Origin: Triplophysa rosa
Taxonomy: Eukaryota; Chordata; Actinopteri; Cypriniformes; Nemacheilidae
Direction of reading: 5' to 3'
Length of the DNA stretch: 64,000 bases
NCBI RefSeq assembly: GCF_024868665.1
Contig: NC_079901.1
Coordinates: 5,639,272 to 5,703,271 of the forward strand
The notes beneath the pieces were generated by a model, which did not search any database, was not told the DNA's origin, and saw only the letters and a list, made by a program, of their open reading frames with translations. Both the position numbers and the translations under genes were made by a program. Shown piece after piece: positions 10,263-22,039 of the stretch; the stretch's first letter is position 1, and every line of letters begins with the position of its first letter.

Positions 10263-13200
10263 TCAGTCTAGATTTCACCGATGATCAACTATGTGTTTTC
10301 TGTAGTCTGTGACTCGCTGTGTCATAATATGAGGTCTGACTTAAGGTCATCTCTGATTTCTTTTAACACATCTATAAATTCAGATGAACTCTGAATTTAT
10401 AGAGTTCACGACATAATCGCATTATAACTGCTGATTCACTATACGTTTGTGTTGTTTACATTATGCATGTACACGCCGATTGCCAACAAAACACAGACAT
10501 ATGACTTAGTTTCACTTACCGCTTGCAGTTCGTGTCTTGCATCTTTTAGCGCTGGGCCCGCACAATCTGTCAGTTTCAAATGATCTGCATCTGTTATATT
10601 CACCGTTTATATAACATCCATCACTGAAATGCCGTGAACAAACAAACACACCTCAACTTCTCTCACTATCGCAAGAGTAACGAGCTGCAGCTGAAGGCCC
10701 ACAACACAGCCAATCTTGACGCGGCGCAGCCAATCTCGATGGTAGCGGGTCTTCCTATCGCTCGTTGGTTGACACGTGGGCGGGCTATTTCTTTCGCCTT
10801 GCCGTGGGAGTGCTTTTCCGGGAGAATTACCCAATAAGGGACTAAGAAAAGTTGTCCGTAATGGTTTTTCATGTTCAAAAAAAACTTTCCGAAACCTATA
10901 CGAACCTTTGGGGAGTGTATCAAGCACAGAAATACTACAGAATTCGTCCAACTCATTTTTGACCCCCCGTCTGTCTCCTCCTGCCTCCCCTCTTTGATTT
11001 CTTGTAATTTGCACAAGCCTCATACTCAATGAGTAGCGCAGCCAATCCCATAAAAAGAAATACTTTATTTAGGGCCCATTTGAACAAAGGATTTAATGTT
11101 GGTTTGTATCCTATCATACACCTTTTATACTGTTTAAATTGTGTGGCTTTTTAAGGAGTGGTGCACAATAACTTTTCGTAATATATTACATATTACATAC
11201 TGTATGTGATATATTTTTTAAAACTGTAACTAAAATTAATAAAATCAAGTATGATGTGGAATTTTTAATAATCAAAAGCTCCTGTTGCTTTGTGACAGCA
11301 GCCATCACGACATCGTAGAGACATTTTTGACATTTTTCTTTTATAATTTGATATAAATTATGACTCTGCTGAAGCAACTTCGAAAAAGGCGATTTTTAAC
11401 GCAATTTAAGCTTAGTTGATCAGAAATTTAATCATTGATCAGAAATATGCTATTTAATTGTGATCTTTGCCAGTGATTTTAGAAATATCTGCCTTCCACC
11501 ATTCAAAGAGAAAAGACTGTTGACTTGCTATGATGTAAATAGCTGCCCAGAGGCGGTGCAAACATGGCCGACGAGTGGCACGACTTCCGTAAACGGACTT
11601 TGATCAAATTCGGTACTGTTTTTGTCAGCATGACTTTCCTTTGTTCATCCATGACATGACATTCTCCAAAATCAGCAAACTGGGCCAACCAGAGGGACGA
11701 ACAATCAAGAATGAAACATACCCTCACAATCTCAGACAGAAAACGCTCACTTTGTTTCTCTTTGTTTCATGTCTGTTTGGTAAACGGATACCTGCAGAGT
11801 ACTTGGCCGTTCCACAATGTTTCGTAATGTGTTTGCTTTGGAGAAGGTCCACACTCTTGACCAGCTGTGATCAGAGCCACGTGGAGATGAAATGCCACGA
11901 GCTGGATGCCGTTTGGTCCGGTTACACTTTGAGTGGACCTACTCGGAGCTACCACAAGCCCATAAAAGAAAACAATCCAGGGAACATGTCACTTCTGTAG
12001 AGCGATCACAGGCCCAATGAAAAATGTGCAGACATGTATATAAGCACTTGAAGGAGATGGCCAGCGTTGAATAGAAATGGCTTCATGTGGACACTTTCCC
12101 TGCGTTCCGAGCTTTGCGAGGCTGCGTTGGCTTGTTAAACAGTCACGGGAATGTGTGCCAAATTGCTGAATTCAGAGAAAAGGTTTCTTCCTTTCATATT
12201 TTTTCAATCACAATCAGAGGAGACAGGAGGAAAAAAGAGCAAAAGGAACAGTTTACACGGTTTTAGAAAAGCCTCACTGATCCATGAAGTGTTGAACATC
12301 GAAACACACAAAACTAGCACACGTGCTCGAACACCGCGGAGGATTGATCCGGATCGTTGTGCGGTAGATCTCAGAAGATTGCTTGAGACGGGCCAAATCG
12401 CTCCCTTTCCCCCATGTAGCGCCACATGCTGCGAAACTACATTTCTAAAGGTGTTCCTACACTGCTATACTATGAAAAAGCTATCATAGATAAAGGGATC
12501 TAAAAGATGGATTGAATTAAGTGGGTTTTAAATAACCAAGAGGTTTCTTTGAAATGACGTAAGCGAAAAGCCCTGTGTCTTCTGAAGCAAGGACTTGTGT
12601 AAGCGGCAGTTTTTTCCCAAAGGATGTTATCACAGCAGTCCATTGTAAACCACAGAGGCATCAGTTAATCACACTGACGTTTAGAGTCGTGTGATTTTCT
12701 TTATGAGTTAAGGGGGGAAAATGGTGTAAATGCAGTCAGCTACTTTTTGGTCCTGTTTTATGTTCTTTATAAAATGGTGAAGCAAGAACGGGGTTTTATT
12801 CATGTTGTCACTTAGGGATGTAACGATGCACTCAGCTGAAGACTCTGTATGATACACCATACTGGGTTCACAATACAATAGTATCATAGTATTTTGAAGA
12901 AAATGAAATAACAATTAAACAAATAATATTTAAAAAAACGTTAACTTGTTATAAAATTTACATTCAAAGTTGAATTCAACCTTCTGTATGTACATTAATG
13001 AAACAGAATAGGTCTGTGACTGACTAGTTTAAGCTTAAAAGCTTCTTAAAGCTGTAACATCACAAAATAAAAGCAAAACACTATTTGATGCAGGTCACCT
13101 GTTGTCAGCTCAACCAAAAGAATGCATCGTATTGTAAAACAATTGATAACTCTATGACTCTTGTTTTGTATTGTGATATACCATGTTGTCATGTTATGAT

Positions 13201-13500
13201 CAGTCACACAGGAATAGGACACTTGATGGAGTGCATCTGAATGAAACAGAATGTGGGCATGTTGAGAAGCTCAATGATAAAGTCACTTTACAGTAACTTC
13301 ACAGTGTTTTTAAAAAAACGATATGCAGTGGCCACAGATGTCGGTCTGACAGATGTATATGCAGTAAATAATAGCTTCCTGAAACAATGGGAGATAGCAA
13401 ATGAATGGTTGGATGGATGAATGAATGAATGAATGAATGAATGAATGAATGAAAGAATGAATGAATGAATGAATGAATGAATGAATGAATGAATGAATGA
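10263..13500 (+). repeat. large direct duplication, copy 2
   Basis: Matches 5453-8691 at an offset of 4,810 bp with only a handful of substitutions, all near the left end. It begins with a 5'-truncated version (129 bp) of repeat A, carries the same inverted junction (10372-10402), and ends in a GAAT array that here continues much further. Near-identity means a very recent duplication, recent gene conversion, or a duplicated assembly path. Confidence 0.9.
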
Positions 13501-14155
13501 ATGAAAGAATGAATGAATGAATGAATGAGTTGTACAAACGAATAAGTGAATGAATCATATTAATGAACAAATGAATGAATCAATCATATGAATGAATGAA
13601 TCAAATGAGTGAGTGAGTGAGTGAGTGAGTGAGTGAGCGAATTGTACGAATGAATGGATGGATGGATGAATAAATGAGTTGTAAAAATAAATGAGTGAAT
13701 GAATCATATGAATTAATGAATGATTGAATCATATGAATGAATGAGTGAATCGAACTAATACGTGAGTGAGTGAGTGAGTGAGTGAGTGAGTGAATCGTAG
13801 GAATGAATGAATGAGTTGTATGAATGAATGAGCGAATGAATCATATGAATGAATGGAGGTATGAATGAATGAGCGAATGAATCATAAGAATGAATTCGTG
13901 AATGAATCATATGAATGAGTGAATGAATGAAGTTATGAATAAATGAATGAGTGAACGAATCATAAGAATGAATGAGTGAATGAATCATGTGAATGAGTGA
14001 ATGAATGAAGGTATGAATAAATGAATGAGTGAACGAATCATAAGAATGAATGAGTGAATGAATGAATTGTATGAATGAATGAATGAATGAGTCAATCAAA
14101 TGAATAAATGAGTGAGTGAATCGTACGAATGAATGAATGAATCATATGAATGAAC
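13418..14155 (+). repeat. GAAT/GAGT-derived satellite array
   Basis: A 0.7-kb array based on GAAT with interspersed (GAGT)n blocks near 13606-13636 and 13762-13792, and recurring GAATCATATGAATGAA modules. The minus strand is open for 114 codons of a Phe-Ile-His-Ser type only because the 4-mer has no stop in some frames. Confidence 0.93.
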
Positions 14156-16099
14156 ATTTTTAATATAATAAACCATGGGTAATTTGCATTAGGGATAAAC
14201 ACAAATAATTACACTTGAATTCTCAATAATAATTGTCATATTAATATTGTGTATAATGTGACGGATTAATACAAAAACAAAATATACAAAAACAAGGTTT
14301 CGTGACAACTCTCCACCACAATGCTTGTTTGTATGTTTCATTATGGCCTGTTTTGGTTCCTTCACTAAAACTCGAGTAATAATCACGTCTCTTTTTCGAA
14401 GGGATTAATTTAATGTTCTCCTGGCCCTGACTCTCATTTCCTCTTGAAGATGTGTGACATTTGCCTGGATCCAGTCTCACGCAGAGCTGAAAACACTAAC
14501 ATCTATTAAACCCACATGAGCTACAGAACACAGCCATCATGTACGGCCCCTGCGGCCGCTAACCACACTACAAAATAAACCTTTTTCATTCCAACACATC
14601 ATCATGAAAACCCAAACAAACATCAATGACAGGTCAAGCTACGCCGTCGTAACGTCCGAACGGGCAAACAGACCCCTGCGCTTGTTTATTTACACACGTC
14701 ATATTAGCGTTGTTTGTGAGGGATTACGTTGATTTTAAAGCCTTGTTTGATGACGTCTTTGCTTTCAAAAGCACTTGATAGATTTCACTTTGTTTTTGAT
14801 CCGTCTTAGTAAAGCGGCCTGCTGCCACTCATTTATTTTTGGATTGTGATCGGGTTGGTTTTGAAAGACTTAAGTTGTGAAGTAATTTGATGTAAACAGA
14901 AAAGTTTAGCATTTAAAAACACAAACGTTTACAATGATTACGTATACTTTTTTTAAAGTCAGACCGTAAGTTATAAAGATGTTTCTTCATAATTTGCAAC
15001 AAAATTGCAACAATGTGTGTTCAAGTTTGCATAACTTCACCAATTGTAATGAAACATGCATGCACACATTATGCTTTGACTCTCTTTAGATGCCTTTCCA
15101 ACCAGCTAGGAGGCTAAAATTGGGATATGTTCGTTTCAGGATGAAAGTTCATCATATGTTCACCAGGCCTGCAGTAGAGTTTCATTGACCTCTGTGAAAG
15201 TCATTCTCAGTTTATCAGAGCCTCATGCATCTGGAGTTTTAAAGTAGCCCAGCAGTAGACCTCTGAAGTGTTTATCTATTGGGCTGACGTTGAAATAGCG
15301 TTCTGATGATTGTGTGTGCTGGGGGTAATATGGTCTGTAAATTTACGAATGAGATCTTGTTCAAATAAACAGGGAAATTGTCAGGACGGCAAAGGGAATA
15401 ATTGGGAAGCTTGCTAAAATGGTTATTTTGTGTGTGTGCGCAGTAAGACATGCAGGTTTGGCTCTGGTTCACGCTCTCTATTGGGATGTTTCTGAGAATT
15501 GTGGGATGTTTACCCCAATTTGAATGATGAAACTGGGTAGCTAGTACGTGTGCGATGAAACAGCAGTGGGGGGCAATGAATAGACATTTGTGAACAGGGC
15601 CGATTTAGTAACAGTGCAAAGCTTCCATTTGGTTGTGCAAGATTTGCCTTCTCGTCTATTTATTTCCTATGATTGCTTTCGAGTAGATGTTATGCATGTA
15701 CGATTGTTTTGTATCGTGCCATGTCCACTTGCGAAAGCAGCTTGTCAGATAGTATTTTGCTAAGAATGTGATATGTTTACTTTTGTCAATGTTAAAAGAC
15801 TTTTCCTCTCTCCTCTCTGAACAGAATTGGCTACAAGGAAGACATTTGTATTTTGATTTTTTTTAAGAAAAAGTATAGAATTGCTATAAAAACATTGCTT
15901 TGTTTTTATGAGCGTCTGGGCCGGTCGTCTCAAATAAAAGTTTAACTGAATATTTCATGTGAGTGTTTTAACTACAATCTTCTCTTTTAAACATGATTTT
16001 AAACGCAATTCCCGATTCTTTCAAAGCATAAACGGTGACACTAAATGTACTTCTTAAACTTTGTTTATATTTAACATGTACAGTGACAGCACATTGAAT

Positions 16100-16423
16100 G
16101 CTTGTGACCAAACAGTTCTTGGCCACCATTGACTACTATAGTAGGAATAATGTTTTTGTAAATTTCTTTGTTCTGTTGAACACAAAATAATATATTTTTA
16201 AGAATGTTGGAAAGCAAACAGTTCTGGGGCACTTTTGACTACCATTGTCATTTTTACTTCCTACTATGGTAGTTAATGGTGGCCAAGAACTGTTTGGTTA
16301 CAAGCATTCTTCCAAATAACTTTCTCCGTGTTCAACAGAACAAATAAATTCATGCAGATTTGGAACAACTCGAGGGTGAGTTAATGATTACTTTTTTGTT
16401 TTTGGGTGGACTGTCCCTTTAAG
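16100..16423 (-). repeat. GGGATAGTTCACCC-type palindromic repeat, partial
   Basis: The right end reads GTGAGTTAATGATTAC…TTTTGGGTGGACTGTCCCTTTAA, the inverted end of the family. The middle contains the mirrored phrases GGCCACCATTGACTACTATAGTAG and CTACTATGGTAGTTAATGGTGGCC, so the element folds back on itself. The left terminal inverted repeat is not recognisable. Confidence 0.65.
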
Positions 16424-16529
16424 GATTGAGTCAGTTTCCTTTATTGGCCTCTACCTTCACTTCAATCATAGAGCTTACATCTTTAAAACATTATGAGCTA
16501 ATTGAAGAAACTAGAATGGGGCGAGAGAA

Positions 16530-16560
16530 AGGGAGTTTGTTTGTTTGTTTGTTTGTGTGT
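16530..16560 (+). repeat. short GTTT run
   Basis: Five to six GTTT units. Confidence 0.9.
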
Positions 16561-17559
16561 TCAAAACATTGAACACATGGTTATTTTGTTGCGGACATAA
16601 AAAACGGATTTTCCAACAACACTAAATAAAAGGCTCGAAACAGATAAACATTTATAAAAGTCACTAAAAGCGTCCAGCTGTGCTAAGTGTTACGGTTAGC
16701 TGTATCTCAGCCAACTGAACAACCACTGAAATGGGTTGTAATCATTCTTAAATAAGTAACTGAAATATACAGCTTAATGGCAGCGCCAATTAAAACACGT
16801 CAAACGCAGTCATCTCTGAAGGATCCTTGAAGTCTGTCCAGAAATGTGCAAAAGTTCCCTGACGTATTTCATTTAAATGCTCAACATCCAACTAACACCT
16901 ATTGGTAATGGTTGAGTTCAGGTGCTAATGAATAACACACAGAAGACGCGTCACCTTTACATAAAGCACCTCGTAAGACCAAAAAAGATGAATGCTAGCA
17001 ATCTGATGCAGAAATGACCACATTGTATATGTTTTAAACATTTAAAGGCTTTATGTATATGCGAAGTGTGAGATGGTTTTCTTGAGAATAACACATGGGA
17101 GTAACTTAATCACAGAAACTTCATATACTGTAAGTCTTTTTTGCAGGGCATGAAAATAGGGGATCCCCCTTAGATGACTCATATATGAGGGGTATTCATT
17201 TTGGAGGGATGTCAAAAATGCTTCAACAGTCTTAACTAAATGAATACATACAGTATTTACTCAATTCAATGTACTTGAATAGTGTTTCACAATACACATT
17301 GTTTCAAACTAGTTTTTTAAAGAATACTGCCCTCGGTACAAACTGTTATGGCCACTATGCACCCAACAGTGCAACATTACCCCTGATGAGGGTCCTGTGT
17401 TTGTGATGTGGCCCATAGTTGTATTGAAAATGAAGAGTTAAAAATTGTAAAAAGGTTCTGAAGATGTCAAAATATGATGTCCTGATTAGGGATGGACGAT
17501 ATATTATTGGCCGATAAATGGTCATTTTAATGTTATCAGTATAGACCAAATAATAATAT

Positions 17560-19335
17560 GGAGTGGGTCAGGGATGACGTATTTTTGTAGGCTAACCCGG
17601 AAGTAATCGCTGTGCTGGTTCCCTCGACCGAAAGCCTATGCACTTTTGCCATTGACTTTTGGAAGATCGCCAAAAATAAGATCTGTGATTAACAAATCGT
17701 CGCTGTCGGGCGGAAACCTCCTATGTCCAAATTTGGTCAATTTCATATTTTTTCACAAATCCATGCTATTGGTCAGTCCCCATGTGGGTCTGTTATTTTT
17801 ACAAATTATTAACCAATCTAAAGTGTTGAAAATAGCTTGAGAGCAAATCTCTTAACTCCATTGGACACTTCAACTGTCTGATAAGTCTCGTAACTCCACC
17901 TCTTCTTCACTCCGCGGGAGCTTCTCGGCATTACGTCTCCTGATTTAAAGTTTTTTAGACAATAACGAGTGAAAATAGTTAGGTTAGATACATTTGAGTA
18001 GGTTTGTTTTGTTAAAAATCGATAGCTGTAATGCTTCGGTGCAGAAGGAAGCCCATGAGCCACGAAGGTAAATTTGCGAGCAGATTCGGCTAATTTCCGC
18101 CTATTAGACAGCCTAGTCAGCTCATCGTTTTTTCTATTACATCACTTATAGTTCTTAAACCTTTAAAATGGAGTTTAGGAAGATGTATGTAACCACAGTC
18201 GTTAGCTTTGCTTAACTATTGAAGCCTTTTCTCTTGTCAAGAGGCTCAACGCGACCGCCGACTTTATTTGCTTGCAGTTTAATTTCCTCCTATATTAGAC
18301 AGCCTGTTTAATGTTTTATTTTTGTATTGCATCACTCATAGCTCTAACGTTTAAAATAGAGTTTAGGAAGATGTATGTAACCACAATCATTAGCTTTCAT
18401 TAGCTTTTAAAGCCTCGTTTCTTGTCAAAAGGCTCAACGCGACCGCAGACTTTGATGAACACTGCTGGCAGCAGCGACATCTGTCCGTAACATTCTTATC
18501 AATGACAGCGTAATCTCGTATCTCCCTGCTCCCAAGTCATAAACCTTGTATCTCCGATTAAACATAGTTTTGGGGAAATGTGTTAATGTTGGTACACAAC
18601 AGTATATGATAGCAATATAAGGTATAATACCAACTTTAACGATACAATGTTTAATAACTCAAAAAATATGCAGTTTTTTTAATTTCCTGAAAAATAATGG
18701 TTTTGGAGATACGAGGATTCCGCCCGACAGCGACGAAATGTTCATGATGCTCACACGTTTTGTCTGTCAAGATAATCTTTAAAGATTAACACAATATTTG
18801 CTATTTTTGAAGCCTAAATACAATCGGCAGAAGTAAAAAGCTAACACGATGCTATAAACAGACTACACTACGGTCGCTCGATATCAACGTCACCACCACC
18901 AATCCTCCGACAACTTTCTCAAACTTTATTAAAAACGTGTTCCCTGGTAAAGTAATTACTCCGTGAATGAATCTCCAACAATGATTTTAGACATTTGTGC
19001 CAGTGTTGCATTATTTGTGAGATTTCAATGCGCGATGATGTCTTTCGTCCCCGCCAAAGGAAGTAGTCGCTTTTAGCAACTTGTTAGCAACCGCTGTATA
19101 AAAGACACAATAAAGGTTTAAAAAAAATCACAAGTGGGTTATAATTGGTGTGTTTTGATGTCTTAGAATAAAACGTGAAAATGTTTAGAGGTTTTGTTAG
19201 CCACAGACCATATTTCAGGCGATTTACCAAAAACCCATTCAAAAACCCATAGACTTTGGGACAATGGAACCGGAAGTCTTAAAATGCTAACTCTCTTCCG
19301 GGGTTTGCATACAAAAATACGTCATCTCTGCGGTA
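17560..19335. mobile_element. large non-coding element with inverted ends
   Basis: The left end reads GGGATGACGTATTTTTGTAGGC and the right end carries the inverse (TGCATACAAAAATACGTCATC). A second inverted pair lies inside: CGTCGCTGTCGGGCGGAA near 17700 and TTCCGCCCGACAGCGACG near 18720. Between them a ~185-bp unit is tandemly duplicated (about 18098-18280 and 18290-18460; both contain GAGTTTAGGAAGATGTATGTAACCAC and GGCTCAACGCGACCGC). Flanking GATATATTATTGGCCGATAA and GTCGATATATTAAAGCCGGTAA suggest it sits inside another repeat. No transposase frame is present. Confidence 0.6.
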
Positions 19336-20058
19336 CTCAATTAGGTCGATATATTAAAGCCGGTAAATAATGAATAGTTTCCTCAGGTTTAACCATTTCA
19401 GTTGATGTTGGTACAGTGTGTAGATACTCGCTTCAGCTTTCATAAACGCAAGTGATAGTTTTGACATTTCATTTATTGTTCAGACATGGTGCACTGCCAA
19501 ACGGTCTATTTACAGCTTTTACGACTTGCAACAGCTTCACGCAGTGGTCTACATTTAGAAATGTGTGAGAACTATAATTAGAAAATGATCAGGTGTGTGA
19601 GTCTGTCTTCAGCAAGCTTTTCACTTTTCGGCTGGAACTTGTTGGAGTGATATCCCAGAGTCCTCAGGATAAGTATATTGTAAGTTCTCTCCGTATGAGC
19701 CAAAGACAATTAGAGACATTTGCTAAAAACCTATTTCTAAGGTCTTATTTAATTTAGATATATGGGGATGGGTTTGATGTCAACGACAAGACATGTGATG
19801 TGACACAGCACATTTTAGTTAAACAAGTGCATAGGGAGAGTACATATTTAAAGGGATAGTTCACCCAAAAGTGAAAATTCTGTCATCATTTACTCACCCT
19901 CAGGTTGTTCCAAATCTGTATACATTTCTTTGTTCTGATGAACACAGATAAAGATATTTGGAAGAATGCTTATAACCAAACCGATTTTGCCCCCCATTGA
20001 CTACCATATTAGGAAAAAATACAATGGTAGTCAAAAGTGCCCCAGAACTGTTTGTTGT

Positions 20059-22039
20059 TGTCAAGAATGGTGAGGGAACAAGGACACAAGTACAGAGGAC
20101 CCAGACGCAGACAGCGGGTAAGGGGTTAACAAGACATTTAATAAAATATAAATACAAAACAAAGACCCACGTGGGGGTAACATAACAAAACAGGGGAGTA
20201 CGAAAACTGACTACACCTACACAAGACTAAAATTAACACTTGACATAATATACAAATAACTAAACTGGACTAGACTAACAAAGCACAGGCACTCACCAAA
20301 CACACAAGCAATGGACCAGCACAGGACAATGAAACATGAGGACTATATAAAGGGGACAAAATCAAGAAGGGGACAAGTGCGGGGCATGAACTAATAATTA
20401 TCACTAATGAGGAGACGAAAGGGCGGGAACAGAGACGCGACACCCGAGAGTGGAAGGCCAACAGGGCCAAAACGCCTCTCTCCACATGAAGCAAGAGGTT
20501 CTGTCATGATTCTGCCACTAGGTCAAGAAAAGCAAGACAAGATGGGGCAGAACCCCATCTGTCCTGATGCTCGTCAAGGAACAAAACAAACATAACCATA
20601 CAAAACACGACCAAAAACGTGATACATAGAAAAAAAAGTCCAAACAAAGACATGGCGCCGGCTCGAAGGCCAGCTGGACAGCACATGGCGCCGGCTGGGT
20701 GGCCGGCTGCACAACACATGACGCCGGCTGGAGGGCCGGGTGGACAGTACATGGCGCCGGCTGGATGGCCGGCTGGACAACACATGACACCGGCTGGAAG
20801 GCCGGCTGGACAGTACGTGGCGCCGGCTGGAAGGCCGGCTGGACATTACATGGCGCCGGCTGGATGGCTGGCTGGACAACACATGACGCCGGCTGGATGG
20901 CCTGCTGGACAGTACATGGCGTCGGCTGGAAGGTCGGCTGGACAGCACATGGCGCCGGCTGGCAGGCCGGCTGGACAGTTCATAGCGCTTACTGGAAGGC
21001 CGGCTGGACAATACATGGCGCCGGCTGGATGGCCGGCTGGACAATACATGGCTGGGAGGCCGGCTATCACTGGCTGGGCAGGCCTGGATGCCGACGAGAC
21101 GGGATGGGAAGTCGGTGGCTGGGCAGCGCCTTCCGACGGCTGGGCAGTGCTCTCTGGCAGCTGGGCAGCAAACAGGGACACCGGCTGGATCACCGTGGAA
21201 CAGGAACAACACAAAACAAGGTGTCGACTTCGACAGGCCTGGGTACCAGCTGGGATGCCGGCAGGGATCTGTGGCGGGAACAGGACACCGGCGGTCTCGA
21301 CCCTGGAGGGAAACCCGACGACCTCAACCCTGGAAGGGAACCCGGCGGTCTCGATCCAGGACGCGGTTCCGGCAGTCTCAACCCCGGAAGGGAGTCCGGC
21401 GGTCCCGGCTCTGGACTGGAGCCCGGCGGCCTCAACCCTGGAGGGGAGACCAGCGGTATCGACCCCTCCCGCTGCGATCCCTCTGTCTGCTGGGTCCGAC
21501 GTTGGCTGGTCCATTCTGTCAAGAATGGTGAGGGAACAAGGACACAAGTACAGAGGACCCAGACGCAGACAGCGGGTAAGGGGTTAACAAGACATATTAA
21601 TAAAATATAAATACAAAACAAAGACCCACGTGGGAGAACATAACAAAACAGGGGAGTACGAAAACACGACAGGACTGGACTAAAACTGACTACACCTACA
21701 CAAGACTAAAATTAACACTTGACATAATATACAAATAACTAAACTGGACTAGACTAAAAAAGCACAGGCACTCACCACACACACAAGCAATAGACCAGCA
21801 CAGGACAATGAAACATGAGGACTATATAAAGGGGACGAAATCAAGAAGGGGACAGGTGCGGGGCATGAACTAATAATTATCACTAATGAGGAGACGAAAG
21901 TGTGGGAACAGTGACGCGACACCGGAGAGTGGAAGGCCAACAGGGCCAAAACGCCTCTCTCCACATGAAACAAGAGGTTCTGTCATGATTCTGCCACTAG
22001 GTCAAGAAAAGCAAGACAAGATGGGGCAGAACCATGACA
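20059..22039 (-). mobile_element. non-autonomous LTR retroelement with two LTRs (minus orientation)
   Basis: Two direct repeats, 20059-20553 and 21517-22039, are near-identical LTRs starting TGTCAAGAATGG; the right one ends CCATGACA. They differ by a ~21-bp indel (extra ACGACAGGACTGGACTAAA in the right copy) and a few substitutions. The left LTR lacks the final CATGACA. Flanks GTTGT and GCTGT form an imperfect 5-bp target duplication. The 0.96-kb interior, read on the minus strand, starts just after the LTR with an ATG (MDQPTSDPADRG) and then becomes an array of a ~33-bp unit coding Pro/Ala/Gln/Cys-rich repeats. There is no protease, reverse transcriptase or integrase. Confidence 0.88.
20640..21075 (-). 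repeat. 33-bp coding-type tandem array inside the LTR element
   Basis: About a dozen units related to ATGGCGCCGGCTGGAAGGCC plus GGCTGGACAGTAC. All three frames stay open on each strand over much of the array because the unit length is a multiple of three and lacks stops, which explains several long overlapping reading frames. The frame matching the related element at 35.7-36.2 kb is the one giving Val-Gln-Pro-Ala motifs on the minus strand. Confidence 0.9.

Noticed and set aside
20619..21610. Two long overlapping plus-strand frames (322 and 303 codons, Gly/Ala/Pro/Trp-rich)
   Set aside because: They lie antisense to the LTR element interior and are open because the 33-bp unit lacks stops in several frames.
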